Positions 25,252 to 35,450 of a stretch of DNA of 64,000 bases are shown here, in pieces (the first letter of the stretch is position 1; every line of letters begins with the position of its first letter). Under the pieces are notes generated by a model, which was not told the DNA's origin, did not search any database, and was given only the letters and a program-made list of their open reading frames with translations. This DNA is from Alphaproteobacteria bacterium. GTDB lineage: Bacteria > Pseudomonadota > Alphaproteobacteria > Rickettsiales > UBA3002. The stretch is taken from positions 521,988-585,987 of the forward strand of contig JAFLDD010000001.1 of assembly GCA_017302575.1 (NCBI GenBank), given 5' to 3'. The position numbers and the translations under genes are program-made.

Positions 25252-25977
25252 ATGAAAGGCAGAGTCGCACTCGTAACAGGTGGTACACGCGGTATTGGTA
25301 AAGCAATCGCGATTGACCTTAAAAAAGCTGGTTGCAAGGTTGCAGCTAGTTACCATGGCAATGAAGAAGCCGCACAAGCTTTCAAAAAGGAAACAGGCAT
25401 TGCTGTGTTTCGTTTTGACGTTGGCAACTATGACGAGTGCCAAGCTGCCGTTCGCACCATCGAGGCGGATGTTGGGCCGATTGATATTCTCATCAATAAC
25501 GCTGGCATCACGCGTGACGGCTTTTTGCATAAAATGAGCGAAGATAATTGGGACGCGGTGATTAACACCAACCTCAAATCACTTTTCAACATGTCACGCG
25601 CAGTGATCGAGGGGATGCGCGCTCGCTCCTACGGTCGTATCGTAACGATTGGCTCCATCAATGGTCAGCTTGGTCAATTCGGCCAGACCAACTATTCTGC
25701 TGCTAAAGCGGGGGTGATTGGTTTTACCAAGGCGCTGGCGCGTGAGTGCGCTGCTAAGGGCGTTACGGTGAATGCCGTAGCTCCTGGCTATATCGAAACC
25801 GACATGGTGAAGGCTGTTTCTGAAGATGTGGTCAAAAAGATTGTGGCGCAGATTCCAGTCGGTCGTCTGGGCCAACCTAAAGAAATCGCCCGCGCTGTAT
25901 GTTTCCTAGTAGCGGATGAGGCAGGCTTCATTACGGGAGAGACCCTCTCCGTCAATGGCGGCCAGCACATGGAATAA
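25252..25977 (+). CDS. phaB: Acetoacetyl-CoA reductase
   Basis: 241-residue short-chain dehydrogenase. NADP-binding TGGTRGIGKAIA, NNAGITRDGFLHKM, catalytic Ser/Tyr/Lys in TIGSINGQLGQFGQTNYSAAKAG, and VAPGYIETDM. Reduces acetoacetyl-CoA to (R)-3-hydroxybutyryl-CoA for PhaC. The GITRDGFLHKM segment and the position after phaA favour PhaB over the closely related FabG. GGGAGAGTTTC precedes the start. Confidence 0.94.
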   Translation: MKGRVALVTGGTRGIGKAIAIDLKKAGCKVAASYHGNEEAAQAFKKETGIAVFRFDVGNYDECQAAVRTIEADVGPIDILINNAGITRDGFLHKMSEDNWDAVINTNLKSLFNMSRAVIEGMRARSYGRIVTIGSINGQLGQFGQTNYSAAKAGVIGFTKALARECAAKGVTVNAVAPGYIETDMVKAVSEDVVKKIVAQIPVGRLGQPKEIARAVCFLVADEAGFITGETLSVNGGQHME

Positions 25978-25980
25978 AAG

Positions 25981-26160
25981 CTACTTCGCGGATTTTTTCT
26001 GGATGTCCGATTCGCGCTTGAGCTCGACGCGCACTTTGCGGCGATTCAAGGTGCTATACTCTTCTTCTTCCGACCAGACATGGCTGATCGTGCCCGAGGC
26101 AAGGGCAGCGTATTGAACAGGACGACGCGTGGTCGTTGATTTATTTACACTAATATACAT
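25981..26160 (-). CDS. Small basic hypothetical protein, 59 aa
   Basis: ATG 26160 is preceded by GAGGAG at 8 bp, a strong reason to accept this short gene. The sequence begins MYISVNKSTTTRRPVQYAAL, has an acidic centre (SEEEEYS) and a basic C-terminus (RRKVRVELKRESDIQKKSAK). No family recognised. It ends 3 bp from the phaB stop, convergently. Confidence 0.6.
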   Translation of the reverse strand: MYISVNKSTTTRRPVQYAALASGTISHVWSEEEEYSTLNRRKVRVELKRESDIQKKSAK

Positions 26161-26323
26161 GGTCACAACTCCTCTGTTGCACCCAAAGTACCAGCGAAGA
26201 GTTAAGGCTTACTTAACGGCATCGCGGTATTTTTTGGAGCAACCTGCCTCGTGATCCATATAGGCACAGCAAAAGGCTATTTGCCAGTTATCCACATGCA
26301 ACTAGGTCACACTGGTGCTTGAT

Positions 26324-26345
26324 TACAACAGGATGTTGTATTTTT
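26324..26345 (+). terminator. Candidate intrinsic terminator between the pha and serA regions
   Basis: TACAACA-GGA-TGTTGTA stem (7 bp, AT-rich) followed by five T on the plus strand. It would end plus-strand read-through from the pha operon; on the minus strand it lies just past the serA stop but lacks a T-run there. The rest of 26161-26323 shows no gene or clear signal. Confidence 0.4.
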
Positions 26346-26351
26346 GCAGCA

Positions 26352-27929
26352 CTAAGCGAAATTGAGCAATTCTACTGCCTTCACGCTAGGTAATTTGGCG
26401 ATTTTATCGAGGATTTTAGCCGAAACCTCATCATCCACCTCTAGCAGAGCCACGGCGTCGCTACCTTCTTTGTTGCGGCCAAGGTGGAAGTTAGCGATGT
26501 TGATTTTTGCTTCACCAAGCAAGTTGCCCAAACCACCGATAAGCCCCGGTTTGTCTTCGTTATTTACGTAGAGCATGCGGTTTCCGAGGGACGCTTCCAG
26601 CGCGACATCATTGACGGAAACAAGGCGTGGCTTATCACCAAACAAGGTGCCTGCAACTCTGAAGGTTCCTTTGTCTGAATGTACGGTAACGCGCATCAGG
26701 GTTTTGTAATGCGCCGTGCGCTCATGGCGAATTTCGGAAACGTCGATATTGCGCTCTTTGGCTACCACTGGAGCATTCACCATATTTACGCCTTCCATAA
26801 GCGGGCTGAGCAGGCCATTAAGCGCCGCCGCCGTAAGTGGCTTGGTATTCAGTTCGGTTACCTTGCCCTCAAATTCAATCGACACTTTGTTGAGGCCAGA
26901 CTTGGTCATTTGACCAGCAAAGCCACCCAAACGTGCCGCCAGATCAAGGTATGGCTTGAGGCGCGCCGCGTCCTCTGCTGAGACGCTTGGCATATTGAGG
27001 GCGTTGGTTACCGTGCCAACGGTGAGGTATTCCGCCATTTGCTCCGCCACTTGAATGGCTACGTTTTCCTGAGCTTCATTGGTAGAAGCGCCAAGGTGTG
27101 GGGTGCAAACCACCTGCTCCATTCCGAAGAGTGGATTGTCTTTTGCTGGCTCTTCCTCGAATACATCAAGCGCGGCACCTGCAACGTGGCCGCTTTCAAT
27201 GGCGGCTTTGAGGTCGGCTTCCACAATCAGTCCGCCGCGTGCGCAGTTGATGATACGAACACCCTTTTTGCACTTCGCCAGATTCTCTTTACCCAGCAAG
27301 TGGCGGGTTGAATCTGTCATTGGTGTGTGCAGTGAAATGAAATCGGCGCGCGCTAATAATGCGTCCAGCTCCACTTTCTCGACATTGATGGCCGCAGCAC
27401 GCTCAACGGAAAGGAATGGGTCAAACGCCACCACTTTCATTTTGAGGCCCTGCGCACGGTCAGCCACGATGCTGCCAATGTTACCGCAACCAATGAGTCC
27501 AAGGGTTTTGCCCGCAAGCTCAACGCCCATATATTTATTCTTTTCCCATTTACTTGCATGGGTCGAAGCATTGGCCGATGGAATTTGGCGCGCCAACGAC
27601 ATCATCATCGCTAATGCGTGCTCGGCAGTGGTGACAGAGTTACCGAAGGGAGTGTTCATCACGATGATGCCGCGTGCGGTTGCCGCTTTCACATCCACGT
27701 TATCAACGCCGATACCAGCGCGGCCAACTACTTTCAGTTTATGCGCCGCGGCGAGCACGATCTCGTTCACCTTGGTGGCCGAACGAATGGCCAAACCATC
27801 ATATTCGCCAATAATTTTGACGAGTTCTTCTTCCGAAAGGCCTGTCTTAAGGTCAACCGTAATGCCTTTATTCTTAAATACTTCAACGGCTTGTGGGCTT
27901 AATTTATCCGAAATAAGAACTTTAGGCAT
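26352..27929 (-). CDS. serA: D-3-phosphoglycerate dehydrogenase
   Basis: 525 residues, the long form. N-terminal 2-hydroxyacid dehydrogenase domain with GRAGIGVDNVDVKAATARGI, NAD fold (GKTLGLIGCGNIGSIVADRA), catalytic Arg in INCARGGLI and His/Glu in TPHLGASTNEAQENVA. Then the intervening domain and a C-terminal ACT domain (NRMLYVNNEDKPGLIGGLGNLLGEAKINIANFHLGR) that usually senses serine. First step of phosphoserine synthesis. serC, the next enzyme, is 0.6 kb away on the same strand with an unrelated plus-strand gene between. Confidence 0.97.
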   Translation of the reverse strand: MPKVLISDKLSPQAVEVFKNKGITVDLKTGLSEEELVKIIGEYDGLAIRSATKVNEIVLAAAHKLKVVGRAGIGVDNVDVKAATARGIIVMNTPFGNSVTTAEHALAMMMSLARQIPSANASTHASKWEKNKYMGVELAGKTLGLIGCGNIGSIVADRAQGLKMKVVAFDPFLSVERAAAINVEKVELDALLARADFISLHTPMTDSTRHLLGKENLAKCKKGVRIINCARGGLIVEADLKAAIESGHVAGAALDVFEEEPAKDNPLFGMEQVVCTPHLGASTNEAQENVAIQVAEQMAEYLTVGTVTNALNMPSVSAEDAARLKPYLDLAARLGGFAGQMTKSGLNKVSIEFEGKVTELNTKPLTAAALNGLLSPLMEGVNMVNAPVVAKERNIDVSEIRHERTAHYKTLMRVTVHSDKGTFRVAGTLFGDKPRLVSVNDVALEASLGNRMLYVNNEDKPGLIGGLGNLLGEAKINIANFHLGRNKEGSDAVALLEVDDEVSAKILDKIAKLPSVKAVELLNFA

Positions 27930-28017
27930 AATAACTCCGATTAACGTGCTTTTAATAGTTATAAATTAGATTGAGGCTGTATAACGTGTTTAGAAGGCAA
28001 ACCGCAAGAGGGATATT

Positions 28018-28548
28018 ATGAGTGATACAGGTAATGATGACGACAATGTAGTTCCTATCCATTTTGGAGAGGGTGCAGGTGACCCTACTCGTGGCATGAC
28101 GCCGCAACAAGCTAGGGATGCGGCTCTTAGCCCGTACTCAGTCACCAGAATGATCGATGCTTGTGCTCGTGCTCACTATGATTTTGATAAAGAGCTGGCC
28201 TTAGGTCAATTTACTGCAGCTATTTTAAGGGCAGCAACTGGTGAAAGCGGCATAAATACGGTGTATAGTGCATTGCGCGAAGTGCACCCTAAAATCCCGA
28301 ATGACGCACAAATGCATAAAGCTCTCTGCGGGTCTGTTATCGAATATGGATTGCTTATGATGAAAGAGGCAGGAGTGCTTGATAAAGAGGGCGACCTCAT
28401 ACATCCAGCAGATGCAACTATCATGGGTAAAGTTGTCGCTAATCTTAGCCAAGAAGCTGCTATTGAAAATATAGTCCGTTGCAGCCAGAGAAAAATCGTA
28501 AAATTCGATGGCAAGAGCCAGCCTACTCGCCATAAAGCAGAAGATTAA
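28018..28548 (+). CDS. Hypothetical protein, 176 aa
   Basis: Not recognised. Soluble, with an acidic N-terminus (DTGNDDDN) and a mainly helical centre ([33 protein letters not shown]). AAGAGGGATATT-ATG gives the start. It sits between serA (divergent) and serC (convergent; the stop codons share bases). No direct-repeat promoter of the kind seen for other orphans was found upstream. Confidence 0.7.
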   Translation: MSDTGNDDDNVVPIHFGEGAGDPTRGMTPQQARDAALSPYSVTRMIDACARAHYDFDKELALGQFTAAILRAATGESGINTVYSALREVHPKIPNDAQMHKALCGSVIEYGLLMMKEAGVLDKEGDLIHPADATIMGKVVANLSQEAAIENIVRCSQRKIVKFDGKSQPTRHKAED

Positions 28549-29708
28549 GCTGCTTTGGCTGCGGTTGCTTTCACTTCATTCCACGCCCATTCGAGCCAAG
28601 GTAGCAGTGCTTCGATGTCTTTGGTTTCGACCGTAGCGCCGCCCCAAATACGCAAGCCCGCAGGTGCATCGCGATACGCGCCGATGTCGTAAGCAACACC
28701 CTCTTTATCGAGCAGCGAGACGATATCTTTGGCGACTTTTTGTTGGGCGTCTTCGCTCAAGCCAACATACCATGGGTCAATAATCTTGAGGCAAATAGAG
28801 GTGCAGCTATTGATTTCCGGCTTGTTCGCCAAAAATGTAATCCACGGTGTAGCATCGACCCATGTATTGATTGCACAGAGATTCGACATCGAACGCTTGA
28901 TAAGCTCTTTCAAACCACCGATGGATTCTGCCCAACGCAGACCGTCCAGCGCGTCTTCCACGGCGAGCATGGAAGGCGTGTTGATGGTTTCGCCCAAGAA
29001 GATACCCTCAATCAGCTCACCACCTTTGGTCATTTGGAAAATTTTTGGCAGTGGCCATGCAGGGTTATAGGTCTTGAGGCGCTCGACCGCACGTGGGCTT
29101 AGGGCGATCATGCCATGCGCACCCTCACCGCCTAGCACTTTCTGCCATGACCATGTCACCACATCGAGCTTCTTGAATGGCACGTCCATTGCGAATACGG
29201 CGCTGGTCGCATCACAAATAGCGAGGCCTTCGCGATTATCAGGAATCCAGTCCGCATTAGGTACGCGCACACCACTGGTCGTGCCGTTCCACGTAAAAAT
29301 CACATCACGCGACCATTCAGCTTTGCTGAGGTCTGGCAACTCACCATATGGCGCATCGTAGAGTTTCAAATCAGTGAGCTTGAGTTGTTTTTTGCAATCC
29401 CCTGCCCATGTCTTGCCAAAAGATTCCCACGCAAATACATCCACGCCGCGCGCACCGAGCATCGACCACATCGCCATTTCAATCGCGCCCGTGTCGGAAG
29501 CAGGGACGATACCAAGGCGATAATCATCAGGGATACCGAGAATCTTTTTGCTGAGGTCAATCACCTCTTTCAATTTCGTTTTACCGATTTTGGCACGGTG
29601 CGAACGGCCAAGTGCGCCGCCTTTGAGAGCATCGAGTGTCCAACCAGGGCGCTTTGCGCATGGGCCAGAAGAGAAACAGGGATTATGTGGTTTTGCGGTG
29701 GGTTTCAT
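28545..29708 (-). CDS. serC: Phosphoserine aminotransferase
   Basis: 387 residues. [18 protein letters not shown] at the N-terminus and the PLP Lys in [28 protein letters not shown] identify the alphaproteobacterial-type SerC (class V aminotransferase). Converts 3-phosphohydroxypyruvate to phosphoserine. The C-terminal half includes [24 protein letters not shown]. It functions with serA at 26352. AAGGAAACCAT precedes the start. Confidence 0.96.
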   Translation of the reverse strand: MKPTAKPHNPCFSSGPCAKRPGWTLDALKGGALGRSHRAKIGKTKLKEVIDLSKKILGIPDDYRLGIVPASDTGAIEMAMWSMLGARGVDVFAWESFGKTWAGDCKKQLKLTDLKLYDAPYGELPDLSKAEWSRDVIFTWNGTTSGVRVPNADWIPDNREGLAICDATSAVFAMDVPFKKLDVVTWSWQKVLGGEGAHGMIALSPRAVERLKTYNPAWPLPKIFQMTKGGELIEGIFLGETINTPSMLAVEDALDGLRWAESIGGLKELIKRSMSNLCAINTWVDATPWITFLANKPEINSCTSICLKIIDPWYVGLSEDAQQKVAKDIVSLLDKEGVAYDIGAYRDAPAGLRIWGGATVETKDIEALLPWLEWAWNEVKATAAKAA

Positions 29709-29745
29709 ATGGTTTCCTTTGTTGTGTTTGTGTAGCGAGCAGCAC

Positions 29746-30498
29746 TCACGCTGTCAAACGGCGATACATTCTTAGCACCGCGTCCTTGAGTAATTCCATG
29801 TCCTGCGGGCGAGAGAGGCGATGGTCGCCATCTTTCACCAGTGTTACCTCTACCGCGCTGCTGGTGACTGTTTCGCTGATTTGCATGGAGAGCTGCCATG
29901 GCACGTCTTCGTCGTGTTGGCCGTGGAGTAGATGGATAGGGATATCGAGCGGAATGGGGTGGTCGAGCACGAGATGATTACGCCCTTCATCGAGCAGGTT
30001 TTTGGTTGTTGGAACGTCCTTGCCCCAATAAGGGCTGTGCCGCCAGATGACACCTTCTTCTTCGATTGTTTTACGTTCTTCGGGGGTCATTTTATCGGGG
30101 AATCGCTCCGTAAAATCGGGGGCGGCGGCTATACCGATTAATCCGCACACTTGAAGTTTACGTTCCAGCGCGGCGCGAAGCATAATCCACCCACCCATGC
30201 TGGAGCCGACTAATATCTGGTCGCCCGTGGCGATGTGATCAAGAATCTCTAGCGTATCACGCACGCCATGGCCGATGGTATAATCCAGAAAATCACCGCC
30301 TGTTACGCCATGCGCAAAAATATCGAACCGCGTGAACGGAATATTGTGCTCTTTGCAAAATGCGTGGAGTTCGACAGCTTTGCTGCCCTCCATATCCGAG
30401 CGAAACCCGTGAATAAATACGACACCCACCCCCTTACCTTCGTGGTGTTGGTAGGCAATGTCATAACCTGATTGGCTTTTATGGTGCTTGATTGTCAT
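29746..30498 (-). CDS. Alpha/beta hydrolase (ABHD10/BEM46-like esterase)
   Basis: About 250 residues. The oxyanion/His-Gly region is [16 protein letters not shown], the nucleophile elbow [10 protein letters not shown], the acid in [11 protein letters not shown] and the His in [12 protein letters not shown]: a complete catalytic triad. The closest pattern known to me is the ABHD10-like group of alphaproteobacterial and mitochondrial esterases; the substrate is unknown. The start is uncertain: ATG 30498, 30504 and 30510 are close together with no good ribosome-binding site, and the first codons face the divergent glycosyltransferase gene. Confidence 0.85.
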   Translation of the reverse strand: MTIKHHKSQSGYDIAYQHHEGKGVGVVFIHGFRSDMEGSKAVELHAFCKEHNIPFTRFDIFAHGVTGGDFLDYTIGHGVRDTLEILDHIATGDQILVGSSMGGWIMLRAALERKLQVCGLIGIAAAPDFTERFPDKMTPEERKTIEEEGVIWRHSPYWGKDVPTTKNLLDEGRNHLVLDHPIPLDIPIHLLHGQHDEDVPWQLSMQISETVTSSAVEVTLVKDGDHRLSRPQDMELLKDAVLRMYRRLTA

Positions 30499-30577
30499 GC
30501 CCATCGGCATAGTCGAGGCTGTGGGCAGACGCAATTTAGAAGTTGGTATGTGCGCGCTGATTGTTTACTTCAGAGGC

Positions 30578-31714
30578 ATGAGTCACCGCCATACCATATT
30601 GCAGGTTTTGCCACGCCTTGTTTCGGGCGGGGTTGAGCGCGGCACGGTCGAAATTACGGACGCTATCCGCAAAGCGGGCATGAAACCGCTCGTTGCCTCT
30701 GGCGGCGGGGCAATGATTCCGCACATCACCTATCATGGTGGTGAGCATTTTGTTTTGCCCCTTTACGAAAAACACCCTTATCGTATTTGGAAAAATGCGG
30801 GCAAGTTAGTGCAACTCATGAAACTCAAGGACGTGGACTTGATCCACGCACGCTCGCGCGCACCCGCTTGGAGTGCCTATTTAGCAGCGCGACGTACAAA
30901 GACGCCCTTCGTTACCACGTTCCACGGTGTCTATGGCCTTAAGGGGCCATTCAAGAAGAGTTATAACCGCGTGATGGTGAAAGCCGATCGAGTGATTGCC
31001 GTTTCGCGCTTTGTTTATGACCATATCCTGCGTGAATATCAGGTTGACCCAACCAAGTTGCGTCTTATTCCGCGCGGTGTGGATGCCACGATATTTGACC
31101 CTGAAAAAATTATTCCCGACCGCATCATCGCACTCACCAAGCAATGGCGTTTGCCAGATGAGGCGCAGAAAATCATTTTCGTGCCAGGCCGTATTTCACG
31201 CATCAAAGGGCTGGATGTTGTGCTTGAAGCGCTAGTGAAACTTGGCGACCGCCCATTTATATGCGTGATGGCAGGCAGCGACCATGGCCACGAAGAGTAT
31301 CGCACCGAGTTGGAGCAAAAGATTATCGCCATGGGGCTTGAAGGCAAGGTCAGACTTGCCAACAATACGAACTTCATGAACGAAGCCTATTCACTCAGCG
31401 ACGTGGTGCTTATCCCCTCGATGAAGCCTGAATCGTTCGGGCGCGTGTCGATTGAGGCGCAGGCAATGGGCAAGCTCGTGATCGCGTTTGATCATGGTGG
31501 GGTGCGTGAGACTATCATTAACAATGAAACGGGCTACCTGATTCCTGTGGGTGATGCCGATGCGATGGCGGAGACGATTCGTTATGCGCTCATGCGTGAC
31601 GAAGAGATGGTTCACGCGATGGGTGTATTTGCCCGTAAGCATATTCAACGCAGTTTTTCAGTGCTACAGATGAAAGAGAAGACGATTCAAGTTTATCGGG
31701 AGCTGCTGGAGTGA
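30578..31714 (+). CDS. GT4-family glycosyltransferase
   Basis: About 378 residues. GT-B fold: N-terminal acceptor domain with LPRLVSGGVERGTVEIT and DLIHARSRAPAWSAYLAA; C-terminal donor domain with RGVDATIFDPEK, FVPGRISRIKGLDVVLEAL and the EX7E motif in PESFGRVSIEAQAMGKLVIAFDHGGVRETI. Probably acts on LPS core or another envelope glycan together with the next gene. ATG 30578 is chosen because MSHRHTILQVLPRL is the natural domain start; upstream in-frame codons overlap the divergent hydrolase. Confidence 0.88.
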   Translation: MSHRHTILQVLPRLVSGGVERGTVEITDAIRKAGMKPLVASGGGAMIPHITYHGGEHFVLPLYEKHPYRIWKNAGKLVQLMKLKDVDLIHARSRAPAWSAYLAARRTKTPFVTTFHGVYGLKGPFKKSYNRVMVKADRVIAVSRFVYDHILREYQVDPTKLRLIPRGVDATIFDPEKIIPDRIIALTKQWRLPDEAQKIIFVPGRISRIKGLDVVLEALVKLGDRPFICVMAGSDHGHEEYRTELEQKIIAMGLEGKVRLANNTNFMNEAYSLSDVVLIPSMKPESFGRVSIEAQAMGKLVIAFDHGGVRETIINNETGYLIPVGDADAMAETIRYALMRDEEMVHAMGVFARKHIQRSFSVLQMKEKTIQVYRELLE

Positions 31715-32658
31715 GTCATCACGAGGAAATATTGGTCATCAAACATGGTGCGTTGGGCGATGTGATTATCGCCACCGCAATGTTTGCAGCGATTCGTGGT
31801 CACCACCCTCTCGCTCGGATTGTCTGCCTCACTACCAAACCTTACGCAGAACTACTCTCGCAAAGTCCGTATTTCGACGAAATCTGGGTCGACAGCAAAC
31901 CACGCATCACCCAGCGCAAAGCCCTCAAACGGCTCAAGAAACGCCTTAATAGTGTGAAGTGGGATTTTGTCTATGATGTGCAAACCTCACAACGCAGTAC
32001 AAGCTATTGGTGGCTGTTCAAGCGTCCTCGCCCGTTCTTTAGTGGCATCGCTAAATTTGCCTCGCATCGCTATAAAGACAAGGCGCGCCATGGTCGCCAC
32101 GCGCTTGATAATTACCGCAGACAATTGCAGATTGCAGGCATCGATCATGTCGGATTGCCTGATTTGCGTTGGCTGAATGCCGAGGTGCGCGGCCTCGTAC
32201 CAGACGTGACGTATGTACTGATAGTTGCGGGTGGCGCAGCACATCGCCCTGAAAAACGCTGGCCTGCAGAGCAATATGCCGCCTTAGCCAGCGAACTTGC
32301 TGCCAAGAAACTTGTACCTGTTTTGATCGGCGGCAAAGCTGAGGCCAATGCCTTGCAAATGATTGCTGACCGCGTTCCGCAGGCGATTAACCTCTGCGGC
32401 AACACGACCATTGCCCAATTAGCGGTGTTGGCGCGAAGCGCATTTATGGCTGTGGGGAATGACACAGGGCCAATGCATGTGATTGCGGCCTCACGCTGCC
32501 CTTCGGTGGTACTGTTTTCGGGCGCGTCGAACCCCAAGAAATCCGCCCCTCCGGGTGAGCATGTGCATTGCATTCAACGCACATCTTTGCAGGATTTAAG
32601 TGTCGACGAGGTATTAACCGTCATTCATGGGCTTCGCCCGCTTGACACCACCCCCTAA
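31711..32658 (+). CDS. GT9-family heptosyltransferase-like glycosyltransferase
   Basis: 315 residues. ILVIKHGALGDVIIATAMFAAIRGHHPLARIVCLT is the GT9 N-terminal signature. The donor-binding half has GGAAHRPEKRWPAEQYAALASEL and AVGNDTGPMHVIAASRCPSVVLFSGASNPKKSAPPG. Heptosyltransferases add L,D-heptose to lipid A-Kdo; the exact donor here is not proven. Start is GTG at 31711 overlapping the previous stop (GTGA), so it is translationally coupled to the GT4 gene. Confidence 0.88.
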   Translation: MSHHEEILVIKHGALGDVIIATAMFAAIRGHHPLARIVCLTTKPYAELLSQSPYFDEIWVDSKPRITQRKALKRLKKRLNSVKWDFVYDVQTSQRSTSYWWLFKRPRPFFSGIAKFASHRYKDKARHGRHALDNYRRQLQIAGIDHVGLPDLRWLNAEVRGLVPDVTYVLIVAGGAAHRPEKRWPAEQYAALASELAAKKLVPVLIGGKAEANALQMIADRVPQAINLCGNTTIAQLAVLARSAFMAVGNDTGPMHVIAASRCPSVVLFSGASNPKKSAPPGEHVHCIQRTSLQDLSVDEVLTVIHGLRPLDTTP

Positions 32659-32694
32659 AAAAACCTAAGTTCAGCGCCCAATTTAGGAGTTTTT

Positions 32695-34644
32695 ATGGCG
32701 CAAGCCGCAGCACAGACCAAAGACATCACCCTCACCTTACCAGATGGCACCGCGCGGACCTATCCCGCAGGCACTACGGGCGAGGAAGTCGCCGCATCAA
32801 TTGGCGCAGGCTTGGCGAAGGCCGCCGTTGCCATGAAAGTCGACGGTGTACAGCGCGATTTATATTTGCCCATCACCCATGATGCTGCGTTTCAAATCCT
32901 CACCGCGAAGGACGCGGAAGGTATCGATGTCATTCGCCACACTATCACCGCGCAAACCTTGGCGCTGGCCGTGAAAGAACTTTACCCAAGCGCTAAACTG
33001 GCGATTGGCCCAACCATTGAACATGGATTTTATTACGACGTTGAATTGGAAACGCCACTCGTTCCCGACGACTTGCCAAAAATCGAGGCGCGTATGCGCG
33101 AGATTTTGAAGCGTGGGCATGCCGTCAAACGTGAAATGTGGGAAAAGCAGAAAGCGATTGCGTTGTTCACGTCACGTGGCGAATCCTACAAAGCGGAAAT
33201 TATTCAAGGCGCGCCAGATGGTGAAGTGTCGCTCTATCGCCAAGGCGAAGGTGATAACGCATTCATCGACTTGTGCTTTGGCCCGCACGTACCGCATTTC
33301 AATAAAATCACCGCAGCCTTTGCGCTTACCAAAATTTCAGGTGCTTATTGGCGCGGTGATTCGAAAAACAAAATGCTTCAGCGTATTTATGGCATCGCCT
33401 TTGCCAACGACAAAGAACTCAAAGCACACCTCACAATGCTTGAAGAAGCGGAAAAGCGCGACCACCGTAAACTGGGTAAAGAGCTTGATCTGTTTCATAT
33501 TCAAGAAGAGGCAGTGGGCCAAGTATTCTGGCATGATAAAGGCTGGACGATTTATCGCGAGCTTGAAAATTACATTCGCCGCAAATTACAGCGTAATGGC
33601 TACATCGAAGTGAAAACACCTATCCTCGTTGAGCGCACCTTGTGGGAAATGTCGGGCCACTGGGAAAAATTCAAAGAGAATATGTTCATCAGTGAATCGG
33701 AAGATAAGCATCTTGCGATCAAGCCTATGAACTGCCCCTGCCACGTGCAAATTTTCAATGTCGGTTTGAAGTCGTATCGCGATTTACCAATTCGCATGGC
33801 GGAGTTTGGTAATTGTCACCGTAATGAACCTTCAGGTGCGCTACATGGATTAATGCGCGTGCGCGGTTTCGTGCAAGACGATGCACACATCTTCTGCACC
33901 GAAGACCAAATCACTCAAGAAACGATTCGCTTCTGCGACCTACTCAAAGAAGTCTATCGCGACTTGGGGTTCACTGAGGTGCGCGTTAAATTCTCGGACC
34001 GCCCTGAGAAGCGCGCGGGCACGGATGCGACGTGGGACAAAGCCGAAGGCGCATTGAAAGATGCAGTGACCGCCGCAGGTTTGGAATACACCCTCAACCC
34101 TGGCGAAGGCGCATTTTATGGCCCAAAATTAGAGTTCGTATTGCGTGACGCCATTGGCCGCGACTGGCAGTGCGGCACACTGCAAGTGGACTTCGTTCTT
34201 CCCGAACGTTTGAACGCACATTACATTGGCGAAGACGGTAATAAGCATCGCCCCGTTATGTTGCATCGCGCCATTTTAGGCTCGTTCGAGCGATTTATTG
34301 GTATTCTGATTGAGCAGTATGCGGGTAAATTCCCTCTCTGGATGACGCCAACCCATGCGGTGGTTTGCCCCATCACCAATGAGTTCGACGCTTACGCAAA
34401 CGAAGTGACAAGCGCTCTGAGAGCCGCAGGTATTCGCGCTGAGAGTGATTTGTCGAACAACAAGATCACGTATAAAGTGCGCGAGCATTCTTTGCAAAAA
34501 GTGCCATTCATCATTGCGGTGGGTGGGCGTGATAGGGACGCAGGCACTGTCGCGATTCGTCGTTTGGGCTCAGAAAGCCAAGAAACACTTGCACTTAGCG
34601 CGGCAATCGCTACCCTAAGTACTGAAATTCAGCCACCCGCATAG
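32695..34644 (+). CDS. thrS: Threonyl-tRNA synthetase
   Basis: 649 residues, class II. TGS domain at the N-terminus ([27 protein letters not shown]), editing domain ([36 protein letters not shown]), motif 2 ([35 protein letters not shown]), the zinc ligand Cys in [13 protein letters not shown], motif 3 ([23 protein letters not shown]) and an anticodon-binding C-terminus. All domains are complete. Next gene is infC, a conserved pairing. No T-box or threonine-tRNA-like leader is evident in the 36-bp gap upstream. Confidence 0.98.
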   Translation: MAQAAAQTKDITLTLPDGTARTYPAGTTGEEVAASIGAGLAKAAVAMKVDGVQRDLYLPITHDAAFQILTAKDAEGIDVIRHTITAQTLALAVKELYPSAKLAIGPTIEHGFYYDVELETPLVPDDLPKIEARMREILKRGHAVKREMWEKQKAIALFTSRGESYKAEIIQGAPDGEVSLYRQGEGDNAFIDLCFGPHVPHFNKITAAFALTKISGAYWRGDSKNKMLQRIYGIAFANDKELKAHLTMLEEAEKRDHRKLGKELDLFHIQEEAVGQVFWHDKGWTIYRELENYIRRKLQRNGYIEVKTPILVERTLWEMSGHWEKFKENMFISESEDKHLAIKPMNCPCHVQIFNVGLKSYRDLPIRMAEFGNCHRNEPSGALHGLMRVRGFVQDDAHIFCTEDQITQETIRFCDLLKEVYRDLGFTEVRVKFSDRPEKRAGTDATWDKAEGALKDAVTAAGLEYTLNPGEGAFYGPKLEFVLRDAIGRDWQCGTLQVDFVLPERLNAHYIGEDGNKHRPVMLHRAILGSFERFIGILIEQYAGKFPLWMTPTHAVVCPITNEFDAYANEVTSALRAAGIRAESDLSNNKITYKVREHSLQKVPFIIAVGGRDRDAGTVAIRRLGSESQETLALSAAIATLSTEIQPPA

Positions 34645-34678
34645 GGGCTGTTTCACAACCAAGGAGATGAACTAACTT

Positions 34679-34699
34679 ATGACGCGTTATGAATACTAG
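34679..34699 (+). other. Six-codon upstream ORF overlapping infC start
   Basis: ATG at 34679 reads Met-Thr-Arg-Tyr-Glu-Tyr-stop and ends 8 bp past the infC ATG at 34689, in another frame. The only good Shine-Dalgarno (AAGGAG, 34661-34666) is 12 nt from this ATG but 22 nt from the infC ATG. Translation of infC may depend on termination-reinitiation at this mini-ORF. Confidence 0.45.
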
Positions 34700-35351
34700 A
34701 CCGCCCGGTAACAGACCTCCAGGCAATAGACCCGCAGGCTCCCGTCCCCCCTTCCGTTCCAACACTGGCCCACGCCCGAATAATTTTTCTGGCCCGCGCC
34801 CGCCGCGTCGTGAGAACACACCGCGTTTTGAAAAAGAACGTGATCCGAATGAACCCAACATTAATCACTACATTAAAGCACAATCGATTCGTTTGATTGA
34901 TGCTGCAGGTGAAATGGTCGGTGTCGTTTCCGTGAAAGAAGGCATTCGCCTCGCTGAAGAAGCAGGTCTAGACTTGGTCGAGATTTCACCAAACGCTGAA
35001 CCACCTGTCTGTAAAATCCTGGATTACGGTAAATACAAATACCAAATGCAGAAAAAACAGCAGGAAGCGAAGAAGAAGCAAAAAGTCATCGAGATTAAAG
35101 AAATCAAAGTTCGCCCAAATATCGACAAGCACGACTTAAGCATCAAGCTGCGTCATGCGCGTGAGTTCTTGGCGGAAGGTGATAAAGTGAAATTCACCCT
35201 GCGCTTTCGAGGCCGCGAAATGGCACACCAAGATCTTGGCATGAAGCTACTGCTAAGCATCAAGGAAGAGCTGAAGGACGTGGTGAAGGTTGACCAAGAA
35301 CCATCAAGCGAAGGTCGTCAGATGGTGATGATGGTTTCACCCGCGAAGTAG
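34689..35351 (+). CDS. infC: Translation initiation factor IF-3 with Pro/Arg-rich N-terminal extension
   Basis: 220 residues. The IF3 N domain begins near residue 57 ([61 protein letters not shown]), followed by the Lys-rich linker and the C domain ([28 protein letters not shown]...[13 protein letters not shown]). The first ~50 residues ([19 protein letters not shown]) are a low-complexity extension. An in-frame TGA at 34680-34682 rules out a longer start. rpmI and rplT, which usually follow infC, are not here; pyrE converges instead. Confidence 0.95.
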   Translation: MNTRPPGNRPPGNRPAGSRPPFRSNTGPRPNNFSGPRPPRRENTPRFEKERDPNEPNINHYIKAQSIRLIDAAGEMVGVVSVKEGIRLAEEAGLDLVEISPNAEPPVCKILDYGKYKYQMQKKQQEAKKKQKVIEIKEIKVRPNIDKHDLSIKLRHAREFLAEGDKVKFTLRFRGREMAHQDLGMKLLLSIKEELKDVVKVDQEPSSEGRQMVMMVSPAK

Positions 35352-35450
35352 TTTTTTATGCTCCGGACATCGTCATACTGACTAGTCCTTCGCGCAGCTT
35401 CGCTGGCTCATGGCTGACTCGATTCTACTGAATCTCGAATAACGGGAATC

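Noticed and set aside
27079..27969. 296-codon plus-strand ORF across serA
   Set aside because: Antisense shadow of serA with biased composition and no ribosome-binding site.
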